From positions 62,001 to 126,000 of the forward strand of contig CAJFQC010000004.1 in assembly GCA_904418845.1 (NCBI GenBank): DNA of 64,000 bases. The letters are read 5' to 3'. Position 1 is the stretch's first letter. The number at the start of each line of letters is the position of its first letter. Below, in pieces: positions 17,005 to 26,638 of the stretch. A program made the position numbers and the translations under genes. A model generated the notes under the pieces. The model made no database searches. It was not told where the DNA came from and worked only from the letters and a program-made list of their open reading frames with translations. The stretch is from an uncultured Ruminococcus sp. GTDB lineage: Bacteria; Bacillota; Clostridia; Lachnospirales; Lachnospiraceae.

Positions 17005-18030
17005 ATGCTGGGGAATGTTTATGGTCTTGATCTGGGAACTTATGAGATCAAGATATTTGATAAGAAGAAAGACCGGATATGGCCGGAGAAGAATGCCATA
17101 GCCATGAAAAATAAAAAATATGTCTTTGCCGTAGGGAATGAAGCTTATGAGATGTATGAAAAATCACCTGCCGATGTGCAGGTTATATTTCCTATGAAAA
17201 ACGGTGTCATCGCTCATTTTGATGATATGCAGTACCTGCTGGGAAGCCTGCTTGGAAATGAACGGCATTTTGCCAGAGGCGACAAATACATGATGGCCGT
17301 TCCTACGGATGTGACCGAGGTGGAGAAAAAGGCATTTTTTGATCTTGTGTATCACTCGGAGGCGAAAGCAAAATCCGTCCGTATCGTAGAGCGGGGGCTG
17401 GCGGATGCTGTCGGCTTCGGTATTGATGTGCTTAAAGAGAAAGGCGTCTTTGTGGCCAATTTCGGCGGAGGAACAACAGAACTTTCTGTTCTCTCCTCGG
17501 GCGGCATGGTTATGAACCGTCTCCTGAAAATCGGAGGAGAGGACTTTGACCTTGCGATTGTTGGATTAGTCAGGCACAGCAAAGATTTCCTGATCGGCAG
17601 GCTTACGGCGGAAAAGCTGCGTCGGGAATTCGGAATCTTTGACCAGAGCACAGAGGCAGCGATCACAGTATCCGGCAGGGATCTCATCTCTGGCGTCCCC
17701 GCACAGACAGACATATCAATCAGTCTGGTGCGTGCCGCTATGAAGGAACCTATTGAAGAATGCGTCCAGTCAATCCGCTCCATGATCGACCGGACGCCTC
17801 CGGATGTAAGAAACGCGATTCTGGAAAAAGGGATCTGTCTGACAGGGGGCATAGCAAACTTAAAAGGACTTTCTACATACTTAAGAGAAAGCACAGGGCT
17901 TAACGTGATGACAATGGCTGAACCGGAGCTGTGTGCCGTAAGAGGACTGCAGAAGATCATATCAAACAAGGAATATTATAAGAAACTGACATATTCCATG
18001 ACAGATGAAGATTACAGGTGGTTAAGATGA
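17005..18030 (+). CDS. mreB: Rod-shape-determining actin homologue MreB
   Basis: 341 residues, actin/Hsp70 fold. 'NVYGLDLGTYEIKIFDKKK' is phosphate-1, 'FVANFGGGTTELSVLS' phosphate-2 and 'GICLTGGIANLKGLSTYL' the adenosine motif. Forms membrane-associated filaments that direct lateral wall synthesis. Start set at ATG 17005 after AAGGGG (16991-16996); the track start 16957 overlaps radC. Ends with an ATGA overlap with mreC. Confidence 0.92.
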   Translation: MLGNVYGLDLGTYEIKIFDKKKDRIWPEKNAIAMKNKKYVFAVGNEAYEMYEKSPADVQVIFPMKNGVIAHFDDMQYLLGSLLGNERHFARGDKYMMAVPTDVTEVEKKAFFDLVYHSEAKAKSVRIVERGLADAVGFGIDVLKEKGVFVANFGGGTTELSVLSSGGMVMNRLLKIGGEDFDLAIVGLVRHSKDFLIGRLTAEKLRREFGIFDQSTEAAITVSGRDLISGVPAQTDISISLVRAAMKEPIEECVQSIRSMIDRTPPDVRNAILEKGICLTGGIANLKGLSTYLRESTGLNVMTMAEPELCAVRGLQKIISNKEYYKKLTYSMTDEDYRWLR

Positions 18031-18896
18031 AAAGAAAGAATCATACTTCATATACAAACAGGTATATCCTTCTTGGGCTGTCCATATTCTGTGCGCTCAT
18101 GATGCTTTTGTCCTCCTTTTCGGATAAAGTTGCGGGACCTTTCCGGGCATTTGCCAATATCACGGTGATTCCGCTCCAGCAGGGAATCAACCATATCGGG
18201 GGCTGGATGGGTGATATGAAAGATAATTTTTCGACCCTGAAACAGCTTCAGGCGGAAAATGAAAAGCTTCAGGAGCAGGTTGATGCCCTGACGACGGAAA
18301 ATAATTATCTCCAGGAAGAACGTTACGAATACGAACGGCTTCAGGAGCTCTATAAGCTGGATCAGCAGTACGCGGAGTATGAAAAGACTGCTGCACATGT
18401 CATCGGAAAAGATTCCGGCAACTGGTTCTCCACATTTACCATTGACAAGGGACGCGTCGACGGCATTGCTGTGGATATGAATGTGCTTGCAGGAAGCGGT
18501 CTGGTGGGGATTGTAACGGAAGTAGGCCCCACATGGGCAAAAGTGCGGTCCATTATTGATGATGCCAATAATATCAGTGGAATGGTGCTCTCCACATCAG
18601 ATACCTGTATCGTCAGCGGTGACCTTTCACTTATGAGTACCGGCCAGATCTCCTTTGATCAGATGGAAAACAATGACAATGTAGTGGCAGTGGGTGATCA
18701 GATCGTCACCTCCTATATCAGTGATAAATATCTACAGGGAATATTGATCGGCTCTGTGAGTGAGATCAATGTAGATTCCAACAACCTGACCCGTTCCGGA
18801 TATATTATACCTGCGGTGGATTTCCGCAATATTCAGGAAGTTCTCGTAATCACAACGACGAAAGCAGAGCTCACAGGCGAGGGACAGACAGAATAG
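18027..18896 (+). CDS. mreC: Rod-shape-determining protein MreC
   Basis: 289 residues. One N-terminal transmembrane segment (about 12-33), a coiled coil (about 70-110, 'LKQLQAENEKLQEQVDALTTENNYLQEERYE') and the extracellular MreC beta domain ('VIGKDSGNWFSTFTIDKGRVDGIAVDMNVL', 'GLVGIVTEVGPTWAKV'). Scaffold linking MreB to PBP2/RodA. ATG 18027 overlaps the mreB stop (ATGA), preferred over the upstream GTG 18018. Confidence 0.93.
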   Translation: MKRKNHTSYTNRYILLGLSIFCALMMLLSSFSDKVAGPFRAFANITVIPLQQGINHIGGWMGDMKDNFSTLKQLQAENEKLQEQVDALTTENNYLQEERYEYERLQELYKLDQQYAEYEKTAAHVIGKDSGNWFSTFTIDKGRVDGIAVDMNVLAGSGLVGIVTEVGPTWAKVRSIIDDANNISGMVLSTSDTCIVSGDLSLMSTGQISFDQMENNDNVVAVGDQIVTSYISDKYLQGILIGSVSEINVDSNNLTRSGYIIPAVDFRNIQEVLVITTTKAELTGEGQTE

Positions 18897-18907
18897 GAGA
18901 GATTTTT

Positions 18908-19441
18908 ATGAAAATGATCAAGACGAGGCGCATCGTCGTGACGGCAGTCATTGTACTGGCCACATATATCCTGCAATGTTCAGTCTTTCCGGCGCTTGCC
19001 GTCGCAAATATCAAGCCGAACCTGATGCTGGTCGTAACCGCTTCTTTCGGCTTCATGCGCGGGCCGAGAGAGGGGATGCTCGTGGGGTTCGCCTCCGGCC
19101 TTTTGATTGATATCCAGTATGGAGATATGATCGGTTTTTACGCGCTGATCTATCTGCTGGCAGGATATATAAATGGAATGTTTGAGCAGATGTATTTTGA
19201 CGAGGACATCAAGCTGCCCCTGTTTTTGATAGCGGGCAGTGACTTTATATACGGAATTGCCGTTTATTTTCTTATGTTCTTATTAAGGAGTGACTTTGAT
19301 TTTCTTTATTATCTGAACCGGATTATTATTCCGGAGGCGATCTATACAATTGTGATCACATTGGTTTTATATCCACTGCTCTTATATATCAACCACAGAT
19401 TGGAAGCAGAAGAGAAAAGGAGTGCAAGTAAATTTGTTTAG
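18908..19441 (+). CDS. mreD: Rod-shape-determining membrane protein MreD
   Basis: 177 residues, very hydrophobic with about five transmembrane segments ('VVTAVIVLATYILQCSVFPALAVANIKPNLMLV', 'GFYALIYLLAGYINGMFEQ'). Order and spacing after mreC (11 nt, GGAGA) identify MreD. Its 3' end overlaps the start of the PBP2 gene, implying coupled translation. Confidence 0.9.
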   Translation: MKMIKTRRIVVTAVIVLATYILQCSVFPALAVANIKPNLMLVVTASFGFMRGPREGMLVGFASGLLIDIQYGDMIGFYALIYLLAGYINGMFEQMYFDEDIKLPLFLIAGSDFIYGIAVYFLMFLLRSDFDFLYYLNRIIIPEAIYTIVITLVLYPLLLYINHRLEAEEKRSASKFV

Positions 19442-22298
19442 AGAGATCATTGACCGTATGAAAGAAGCATTTGACTATATATTAAAATCCAGGCTTGTCG
19501 TGCTTATTGTCGTCTTCTGCCTGACCTCCTCGGTGCTGATCGGCAGACTGTTCTATCTGCAGATTGTAAAAGGACAATACTACCTTGAGAATTATGAGCT
19601 GCAGATCAGAAAGACAAGACAGATTGATGCGACAAGAGGAAATATCTATGACAGGAACGGTAATCTCCTCGCCTACAATGAGCTTGCCTATTCCGTCACT
19701 ATTGAAGACACAGTGTCAACGGACATAAGCTCAGAGGAAAAGAATAAGATCATCAATGAGATTCTTGACAAGGTCCTCACTATTGTTGAGGCAAACGGTG
19801 ATTCAGTTATCGACAGTTTCGGCATCATTTTAGATTCCTCGGGGAACTATCAGTTTGCGGAGACAAATGAAACCCGGAGGCTTCGTTTTGTGGCGGATGT
19901 CTATGGGGAAAGATATACCGACGATCTGACAGAAGAGCAGAAAGGGCAGTCCGCGGGTGAACTCATCCATTATCTCTGCACAAAGCGTTATGGCATTGAC
20001 GACGGCGAAAATGATCCTGCATATGTTCTGAAGATGGTCAACATGAGATATGCCATGGGACTTAACAGTTATACGCAATATCTTACGACAACACTTGCTT
20101 CGGATGTCAGTGATAAGACCGCGGCGGCTATCATGGAAAACCAGTCGTCGCTTAAAGGAGTGGACATAGAAGAGGATTCTCTTAGAAGGTATGTGGACGG
20201 TGAATATTTTGCGTCCATCATCGGATACACCGGACAGATATCCCAGGAGGAGTATGATGCCCTGGATGAGGATGTCAAGGACAGATACTCTCTGTCAGAT
20301 GTCGTTGGAAAATCAGGGATTGAACAGGCATTTGACAGTGTTCTCCAAGGTGAAAAAGGAGAGACTACATTTTATGTGGATAATCTTGGCAAGGTTATAG
20401 ACACCGTCAGTTCAACAGATCCCAAGGCAGGCAACGACGTCTATCTGACTATCGACAAGAATATCCAGATGACGGCATACAACCTGCTGGAGGAAAAGCT
20501 GGCGGGAATTGTTTTAAGCAAGCTTCGGAATATCCTGGACTATGACCCTGCAAATGCAGGCGGGGCCGATAATATTATTATCCCTGTGGGGGATGCATAC
20601 TATGCGTTTATTGCCAACGGCATCACGGATATGAACCATCTGGGAAGCGAGAAGGCGGGCAGCGCTGAAAGGGCTATTTATGCTGTATTTACTAAAAAGA
20701 GGGAAAGCACTTTAAATGAGCTGAAAAATCATTTTGAAAATCCAAATGCGCCCGCATATAAAGATCTTTCCAACGAAATGCAGGCATATATGGATTATGT
20801 CTGCGACACGGTTTTAAAGGAATACACCGGAGTGCTGCTCTCTGACCAGATTGATTCAGAGGACGAGACGCAGATCGCATGGGCAAAGGAGGAAACGATC
20901 AGCCTTTATACGTATTTGAACTATGCGATCTCACAGAACTGGATCGATACATCAAAGCTGGAAGGAGGCACTTACTCCAGTTCAGACGAGATATATCAAA
21001 GCCTGATCACCTACCTGCAAGAATATTTATCAGAGGACAGTAATTTCGACAAACTTCTCTATAAATATCTTATAAAATCAGGGAGTATCACCGGGAATCA
21101 GATCTGTGCGGCCGCTTACGAACAGGGGAATGTCCCTATGGACGAGGATACTTATAACAATCTCTTAAGCGGTGCGTCAGACGCGTATTACTGGCTTTAC
21201 AGCAAGATACAGTCTCTTGAGATCACACCGGGACAATTAGGGCTTGAACCTTGTTCCGGGGGGATTGTGGTGACAGATCCCAATTCAGGATCCGTGCTTG
21301 CCTGTGTTTCCTACCCGGGATACGACAACAATCGTCTGGCCAATACAATGGATTCGGCCTATTACAACAAACTGAACACAGGGCTGGCAAGGATCTTTTA
21401 TAACAGGGCAACGCAGGAACTGACCGCCCCGGGATCTACTTACAAGATGGTCTCCTCAACAGCGGGCCTGGAGGAGGGCGTGATCAGTACGGGTTCTACG
21501 ATTTACTGCAGCGGAATATTTGAAACAGTTACGCCCAACCCGAAGTGCTGGATCTATCCCAACGGGGGACATGGTTCCCTGAATGTTGTGCAGGCGATCC
21601 GCCACTCATGTAATGTATTCTTCTATCAGATGGGATATGACTTAAGTATTGATCAGGATGGAAATTATGACAGTGATCTGGGAACGGACAGGCTTGCCAA
21701 ATATGCCTCGCTCTATGGGCTGGGAGAGAAGTCAGGCCTTGAGATACCGGAAGCAGAACCGCATCTGTCCGATGAATACTCGATCCAGTCGGCTATCGGA
21801 CAGGGAAATAACAGTTTCACGGTCAGCCAGTTGAACCGTTATGTTACTGCGGTGGCAAACAGCGGCACTGTCTATGACCTGACCCTGATCGATAAGACGA
21901 CGGATTCGAATGGAAAGCTTATCAAGGACTATGCGGCTGAGGTCGTGAACGATATCAGCAGTGAGATCAGTTCCGCCACATGGGAAGCAATCCATGAAGG
22001 AATGCGGCAGATGGTAAGCAGTTCCAGTATATTTACAGGACTTGATTTCTCAATGGCAGGAAAGACAGGAACTGCCCAGCATAATGACCAGCATGCGGAT
22101 CACGTGCTTTTCGTAGGATATGCGCCCGCGGAATCACCGGAGCTGTCCGTTGCCGTCCGTATCACATATGGATATAATTCCGGTTACTCCGCCGAGATCG
22201 GCAGAGATATCGCAAAAGTGTACTTTAATCCGGAAGCTGTAAATGACGTTGTAACAGGACAGGCCGCACAACTTGGAGCAGGTATCGAAGGCGACTAA
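19434..22298 (+). CDS. mrdA: Penicillin-binding protein 2 (class B transpeptidase) with a large insertion
   Basis: About 954 residues, far above the usual 600-700. One transmembrane anchor (about 18-40), the dimerisation domain ('RGNIYDRNGNLLAYNELAYSV'), then a transpeptidase domain with 'APGSTYKM' (SxxK), 'RHSCNVFF' (SxN) and 'AGKTGTAQ' (KTG). Between 'IDKNIQMTAYNLLEEKLA' and 'CSGGIVVTDPNSGSVLACVSYPGYD', normally adjacent in PBP2, lies an extra, mostly helical stretch of roughly 240 residues. Works with RodA and MreBCD on cell elongation. Start taken as TTG 19434 with AAAGGAG 11 nt upstream; GTG 19422 touches that site and ATG 19458 is a further option. Confidence 0.9.
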   Translation: MFREIIDRMKEAFDYILKSRLVVLIVVFCLTSSVLIGRLFYLQIVKGQYYLENYELQIRKTRQIDATRGNIYDRNGNLLAYNELAYSVTIEDTVSTDISSEEKNKIINEILDKVLTIVEANGDSVIDSFGIILDSSGNYQFAETNETRRLRFVADVYGERYTDDLTEEQKGQSAGELIHYLCTKRYGIDDGENDPAYVLKMVNMRYAMGLNSYTQYLTTTLASDVSDKTAAAIMENQSSLKGVDIEEDSLRRYVDGEYFASIIGYTGQISQEEYDALDEDVKDRYSLSDVVGKSGIEQAFDSVLQGEKGETTFYVDNLGKVIDTVSSTDPKAGNDVYLTIDKNIQMTAYNLLEEKLAGIVLSKLRNILDYDPANAGGADNIIIPVGDAYYAFIANGITDMNHLGSEKAGSAERAIYAVFTKKRESTLNELKNHFENPNAPAYKDLSNEMQAYMDYVCDTVLKEYTGVLLSDQIDSEDETQIAWAKEETISLYTYLNYAISQNWIDTSKLEGGTYSSSDEIYQSLITYLQEYLSEDSNFDKLLYKYLIKSGSITGNQICAAAYEQGNVPMDEDTYNNLLSGASDAYYWLYSKIQSLEITPGQLGLEPCSGGIVVTDPNSGSVLACVSYPGYDNNRLANTMDSAYYNKLNTGLARIFYNRATQELTAPGSTYKMVSSTAGLEEGVISTGSTIYCSGIFETVTPNPKCWIYPNGGHGSLNVVQAIRHSCNVFFYQMGYDLSIDQDGNYDSDLGTDRLAKYASLYGLGEKSGLEIPEAEPHLSDEYSIQSAIGQGNNSFTVSQLNRYVTAVANSGTVYDLTLIDKTTDSNGKLIKDYAAEVVNDISSEISSATWEAIHEGMRQMVSSSSIFTGLDFSMAGKTGTAQHNDQHADHVLFVGYAPAESPELSVAVRITYGYNSGYSAEIGRDIAKVYFNPEAVNDVVTGQAAQLGAGIEGD

Positions 22299-22314
22299 GA
22301 GATGGGGGATGGAT

Positions 22315-22959
22315 ATGGACAGGCTGGTAACGATCAGAAGCAGCCGGTACGGGCTGGATATCGAACTGGAGGAAAAGGCTGACTTTGAAATGCTGCTCGA
22401 TATTCTCTCCGAAAAATTTAAGGAGTCTGCCCGTTTTTTCAAAGATGCGAAGATGGCGCTCAGCTTCAGCGGGAGGCCGCTCAGCCGCGAAGAAGAGGAA
22501 CGCATCCTTGATATCATAAGTGAATATACACAGATCGATATTCTCTGCGTAGTTGAACAGAACGATAAAAATGAACTGCTGTACAGAAGCATTGTGGAAC
22601 AGTCTCTTTCCGAAAAAGAAAAAGGAGAGGGGCAGTTCTACAGAGGGACTTTAAGAAAGAGGCAGGTGCTGGAATCAGAGGCCGGCATCGTTATCCTCGG
22701 GGACGTCGAACCGGAGGCACGTGTTATCGCAAGAGGCAGCATTATCGTAGTTGGAACACTCTACGGTGCGGCCCATGCAGGTGCAGCCGGCGACAGAGAT
22801 GCGTTCGTCGTGGCTCTGTCCATGCAGCCCAGACACCTTCGCATTGCGGATGTGGAGGCAAAGAGGCAGCTTATTTATCAGGAGAGCATGAGTATAAAAG
22901 GCCCCAAGATCGCTGTGATCGACGGGAACCGCATCTATCTCGATCCCCTTGTGGATTGA
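22315..22959 (+). CDS. minC: Septum-site-determining protein MinC
   Basis: 214 residues. N-terminal FtsZ-inhibiting domain and C-terminal beta-helix MinC domain ('VILGDVEPEARVIARGSIIVVGTLYGAAHAGAAGDRDAFVVALSMQPRHLRIADV', with the conserved G-x-LxG-x-AHAGxxG pattern). Start placed at ATG 22315 (ATG 22309 equally possible) after the GGGGG stretch; the track TTG 22273 overlaps the PBP2 gene. Blocks Z-ring assembly away from midcell with MinD. Confidence 0.9.
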   Translation: MDRLVTIRSSRYGLDIELEEKADFEMLLDILSEKFKESARFFKDAKMALSFSGRPLSREEEERILDIISEYTQIDILCVVEQNDKNELLYRSIVEQSLSEKEKGEGQFYRGTLRKRQVLESEAGIVILGDVEPEARVIARGSIIVVGTLYGAAHAGAAGDRDAFVVALSMQPRHLRIADVEAKRQLIYQESMSIKGPKIAVIDGNRIYLDPLVD

Positions 22960-22990
22960 CCGTTAAAAGTTTTTTAGGAGGAAAAGCAGC

Positions 22991-23782
22991 ATGGGAGAGG
23001 TTATCGTCATTACATCAGGAAAAGGCGGGGTCGGTAAAACGACAACGACGGCAAATATCGGAATCGGGTTATCAAACCTCGGAAAAAAGGTCATCGTCAT
23101 CGACACGGATCTGGGACTCCGCAACTTAGACGTGGTTATGGGACTGGAAAACCGGATTGTATACAATATAGTGGACGTCATAGAAGGGAGCTGCCGGTTA
23201 AAACAGGCGCTGATCAAGGATAAAAGATTTCCTGAGCTCTATCTGCTCCCCTCCGCACAGACAAAAGATAAATCCAGTGTCTCGCCGGAACAGATGAAAA
23301 AACTTATAGAAGATATCAGAGATGAATTTGACTTCATCCTGCTGGACTGTCCGGCCGGGATTGAGCAGGGATTTCAGAACGCGATCGCAGGAGCGGACCG
23401 CTCGATTGTGGTGACCACCCCGGAAGTCTCGGCAATCCGCGACGCGGACCGCATCCTCGGCCTTCTTGAGTCCGCCGGGATACGCAGGAACGACCTTCTG
23501 ATCAACCGTCTGAGGATTGATATGGTGCGAAAGGGAGATATGATGTCCGTGGAGGATGTCACTGAGATCCTGGCCGTAGATCTGCTGGGAGTGATCCCTG
23601 ATGACGAGCAGGTTGTCATTGCCACCAATCAGGGCGAGCCCGTAGTAGGGGAGGAGTGCCTCGCAGGAAGAGCTTACATAGATATATGCAGAAGACTGGC
23701 AGGAGAGGACATACCCATCGAAGATTATTCAAAGCCGGAAGGCCTGCTGGAAAAGATCTCCAGTCTGTTCCACAGGAATTAG
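22991..23782 (+). CDS. minD: Septum-site-determining ATPase MinD
   Basis: 263 residues, ParA/MinD deviant Walker ATPase: 'TSGKGGVGKTTTTANIG' at the N-terminus, 'DTDLGLRNLDVVMGLENR' and 'DCPAGIEQGFQ'. The C-terminal 'EGLLEKISSLFHRN' is the amphipathic membrane-targeting helix. Strong ribosome binding site (TTAGGAGGAA). Recruits MinC to the membrane; placed between minC and minE in the canonical order. Confidence 0.97.
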   Translation: MGEVIVITSGKGGVGKTTTTANIGIGLSNLGKKVIVIDTDLGLRNLDVVMGLENRIVYNIVDVIEGSCRLKQALIKDKRFPELYLLPSAQTKDKSSVSPEQMKKLIEDIRDEFDFILLDCPAGIEQGFQNAIAGADRSIVVTTPEVSAIRDADRILGLLESAGIRRNDLLINRLRIDMVRKGDMMSVEDVTEILAVDLLGVIPDDEQVVIATNQGEPVVGEECLAGRAYIDICRRLAGEDIPIEDYSKPEGLLEKISSLFHRN

Positions 23783-23794
23783 GAGGACACGCAT

Positions 23795-24004
23795 ATGAGT
23801 GTACATTCTGTTTCTGTTGCAAAAGAAAGACTGAAAAACCTGCTTATCTCGGACCGGATGCAGTGTTCGCCGGAGGCGGCGGACAGGCTGGCCGGTGATC
23901 TTTACCACACAGTCTCAAAATACATGGAGATCAAGAGGGAGAATTTTGACATCACAGTAACACGAACAGATATACATATAAAATACATGGGAGAAAAGAA
24001 TTGA
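23795..24004 (+). CDS. minE: Cell division topological specificity factor MinE
   Basis: 69 residues, short for the family (about 85-90). N-terminal MinD-interacting stretch 'SVAKERLKNLLISDRMQCSPE' and a C-terminal dimerisation domain 'KRENFDITVTRTDIHIKYM'. GGAGGA ribosome binding site. Its TGA stop overlaps the TTG start of rodA, so the division and elongation genes are translationally linked. Confidence 0.9.
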   Translation: MSVHSVSVAKERLKNLLISDRMQCSPEAADRLAGDLYHTVSKYMEIKRENFDITVTRTDIHIKYMGEKN

Positions 24005-25137
24005 AGTCTATTTTAAAAAATATCAAGCTGCATTATCACCTGAAAGAATATCGCTTTAGTCTGGCGGCGCTTGTGATTGTGCTTTCCATTATCGGTGTAT
24101 TTATGGTAAGGAGCGCCAGGCCTGACCTGATGGGCAGACAGATCATAGGAGTGGTCCTTGGGGCCATCGCTATGGTCGTCATATCCCTGATCGACTATAA
24201 ATGGATTTTAAACCTGTACTGGCCCATCTACATTTTTAATCTAGTCCTTTTGGCGGCAGTATGGATCCCCGGACTGGGCGTAGTGGTAAACGGGGCGCGG
24301 CGCTGGCTGAATCTGGGATTTACCCAGCTCCAGCCGTCGGATCTGACGAAGATCCTTATGATCTTATTTTTTGCCAGATTCCTCGCGGACAGGGAGAAAG
24401 ATATCAGCCGTCCGAAGGTTATTCTCCAGGCAGCGGCCCTTATTGTGCCGTCACTTGCCATGATATACAGCCAGCCGAATCTTTCGACGACTATCTGTAT
24501 CGCCGGACTGTTCTGCGCACTGATGTTCCTTGGAGGATTGAGCTATAAATTCGTCGGTACAGTGCTTGCCATTACGGTTCCTGCAGTGATCCTGTTCCTT
24601 GTGATCGCAGTGCAGCCCAACCAGCCGATTCTCAAGGACTATCAGCAGGACCGCATCCTTGCATGGCTGGAACCGGAGGAGTATGCCAGCGCAGAATCTT
24701 ACCAGCAGCTAAATTCCCTGCGGGCCATCGGTTCCGGGCAGCTCTCGGGGAAAGGATATAATAACGATGATACGATGTCTGTGAAAAACGGAAACTTCGT
24801 TCTGGAGCCTCAGACAGACTTTATTTTTGCTATAATCGGTGAGGAATTAGGATTTGTGGGTTGTTGTGCTGTCATTTTTTTGCTATTATTGATTGTGATA
24901 AGTTGTATTTTGACCGGCTTAAGAGCGAAAGACACCGAGGGACGTATCATCTGCGGCGGAGTAGCCGCACTGATAGGGATACAAAGCTTTATCAATATCG
25001 GTGTGGCGACGATGATACTTCCGAATACCGGTCTGTCGCTCCCATTCGTAAGTTATGGACTGACCTCTCTTGTATGCTTTTTTATGGGGATTGGTTTTGT
25101 ACTTAATGTCGGCTTGCAGCCTAACAAATATCAGTAA
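24001..25137 (+). CDS. rodA: Rod shape-determining glycosyltransferase RodA (SEDS family)
   Basis: 378 residues, about ten transmembrane segments, SEDS fold. 'GARRWLNLGFTQLQPSDLTKI' and 'DFIFAIIGEELGFVG' and 'LPNTGLSLPFVSYGLTSLV' are signature motifs. Peptidoglycan polymerase paired with the PBP2 encoded upstream. Position after mre/min genes favours RodA over FtsW. TTG start at 24001 overlapping minE, with GGGAGA 6 nt upstream. Confidence 0.93.
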   Translation: MKSILKNIKLHYHLKEYRFSLAALVIVLSIIGVFMVRSARPDLMGRQIIGVVLGAIAMVVISLIDYKWILNLYWPIYIFNLVLLAAVWIPGLGVVVNGARRWLNLGFTQLQPSDLTKILMILFFARFLADREKDISRPKVILQAAALIVPSLAMIYSQPNLSTTICIAGLFCALMFLGGLSYKFVGTVLAITVPAVILFLVIAVQPNQPILKDYQQDRILAWLEPEEYASAESYQQLNSLRAIGSGQLSGKGYNNDDTMSVKNGNFVLEPQTDFIFAIIGEELGFVGCCAVIFLLLLIVISCILTGLRAKDTEGRIICGGVAALIGIQSFINIGVATMILPNTGLSLPFVSYGLTSLVCFFMGIGFVLNVGLQPNKYQ

Positions 25138-25151
25138 GGAGAGGGACGGTT

Positions 25152-25547
25152 ATGAATATCGGACTGATCGCACATGATGCGAAAAAAAAACTGATGCAGA
25201 ATTTTTGTATCGCATACCGCGGAATCCTCAGCAAACACGACCTTTGTGCTACTGAGACAACAGGAATGCTCGTGGAGAGTGTGACGAACCTGAGCATCCA
25301 CAAATTTCTTGCCGGGCATCTTGGGGGAAAACAGCAGCTCGGATCTGAGATCGAGCACAACAACATTGATCTGCTCATCTTTTTCCGTGACCCGCTTTCA
25401 CCCCGGTCCCATGAACCGGATGTAAATGATATCGTAAAACTATGTGATATGTATAATATACCGATCGCTACAAATATTGCGACGGCGGAGGCGCTTATTC
25501 TGGCGCTTGACAGAGGAGATCTAGACTGGCGTGAGATGTACAAATAA
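25152..25547 (+). CDS. mgsA: Methylglyoxal synthase
   Basis: 131 residues. Converts dihydroxyacetone phosphate to methylglyoxal and phosphate. 'IGLIAHDAKKKLMQNFC' and 'CATETTGMLVE' and 'GKQQLGSEIEHNNIDLLIFFRDPL' carry the conserved active-site His and Asp positions of MgsA, with 'HEPDVNDIVKLCDMYNIPIATN'. AAGGAGAGGG ribosome binding site 15 nt after rodA. The 3' end overlaps the next gene. In this island it could feed lactaldehyde/1,2-propanediol metabolism, but placement in the wall operon is common and that link is speculative. Confidence 0.95.
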   Translation: MNIGLIAHDAKKKLMQNFCIAYRGILSKHDLCATETTGMLVESVTNLSIHKFLAGHLGGKQQLGSEIEHNNIDLLIFFRDPLSPRSHEPDVNDIVKLCDMYNIPIATNIATAEALILALDRGDLDWREMYK

Positions 25548-26565
25548 TACAAGGATTTATAAAAAAAGGCAGCAGAGACAGAGAAGAAGGAGAAGGCAGG
25601 CAAGAGCGGCGGCTCTTTTGATCTCGCTGATCATTCTGGCCGGTGCGGGCGCCCTGGGCGGCTTTATTCTCTGGGACAATTCGAAAAATTATACGTTATC
25701 CTATGAACAGACTGCCTATAACAAAGCTCTGTATCAGGGAGAGTTGTTTGCGCGGGATTTGTGCGTGTCCTCAGAAGAAGTGGCTCTGGAGGGATTCGAA
25801 CCGGACAGCGAGCTCCACTCGGCGGGACTTTTTGACCTGTCGCAGGAAAAAGTTCTGTGCGGATATAAGATATTTGATCAGGCCTATCCTGCCAGTACGA
25901 CAAAGATTTTGACTGCGTATCTGGCTTTTAAATACGGAAATGTGGACGATACAGTTACTGTCAGCGAGCATGCGACAGATTTCGGCTGGGACTCGTCTTT
26001 GGCCGGATTAAAGCCGGGAGACACGCTGACCCTGTATGATCTTCTGTGTGGTCTTATGATACGTTCAGGAAATGACTGTGCAACAGCTATCGCAGAATAT
26101 ATATCAGGAAGCGAAGAAGCCTTCGTAGAGCTGATGAACACAGAAGCAGCGGCCCTCGGCGCGACAGGCACGCATTTTGCCAATCCCCATGGACTTCATG
26201 CGGATGACCACTATACGACCGCCTATGATCTGTATCTGATCTTTAATGAGTGCATCAAGGACCAGCGTTTCATGGAGATCATCTCCATGGATTCTTACTC
26301 TGCGGATATCACTGATGCCGGCGGCACAGTCCGCACGGAGACATGGACCCCGACAAATTATTACGCGTCCGGCAATGCCACAGCGCCGGATAATGTCCGC
26401 GTCATAGGAGGTAAGACTGGGACGGAAGATCTGGCGGGCAACTGTCTCATCCTGTATAATGAAAATACAGAGGGAAATCCTTTTGTCTCTGTCATCATGG
26501 GGGCCCCGGATAAGACTACACTGTATGAAGAGATGAATCAGTTGTTTTCAGCGGGGATCATCTAA
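25531..26565 (+). CDS. Membrane-anchored D-alanyl-D-alanine carboxypeptidase (DacF/PBP5-like)
   Basis: 344 residues. A strongly basic N-terminus (about 8-26, Arg/Gln-rich) precedes one transmembrane helix (about 28-50). The peptidase S11 domain shows 'ASTTKIL' (SxxK), 'SGNDCATA' (SxN) and 'GGKTGTED' (KTG). Trims the terminal D-Ala of peptidoglycan stems. ATG 25531 overlaps mgsA by 17 nt and has a weak ribosome binding site. Lacks the long C-terminal anchor domain of PBP5; here the anchor is N-terminal. Last gene of the long radC-mre-min-rodA cluster. Confidence 0.88.
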   Translation: MRCTNNTRIYKKRQQRQRRRRRQARAAALLISLIILAGAGALGGFILWDNSKNYTLSYEQTAYNKALYQGELFARDLCVSSEEVALEGFEPDSELHSAGLFDLSQEKVLCGYKIFDQAYPASTTKILTAYLAFKYGNVDDTVTVSEHATDFGWDSSLAGLKPGDTLTLYDLLCGLMIRSGNDCATAIAEYISGSEEAFVELMNTEAAALGATGTHFANPHGLHADDHYTTAYDLYLIFNECIKDQRFMEIISMDSYSADITDAGGTVRTETWTPTNYYASGNATAPDNVRVIGGKTGTEDLAGNCLILYNENTEGNPFVSVIMGAPDKTTLYEEMNQLFSAGII

Positions 26566-26584
26566 AAGAGCACATTGTATGTAA

Positions 26585-26632
26585 AGCCTTCCGTGGTCCT
26601 GAAGGTTCGGGGCCGGAAGGCTCTTTATATAA
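26585..26632 (+). terminator. Terminator after the wall/division cluster
   Basis: AGCCTTCCG ... CGGAAGGCT with a 20-nt loop, followed by CTTTATATAAT. Also lies downstream of the convergent DUF378 gene. Confidence 0.65.
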
Positions 26633-26638
26633 TATATT

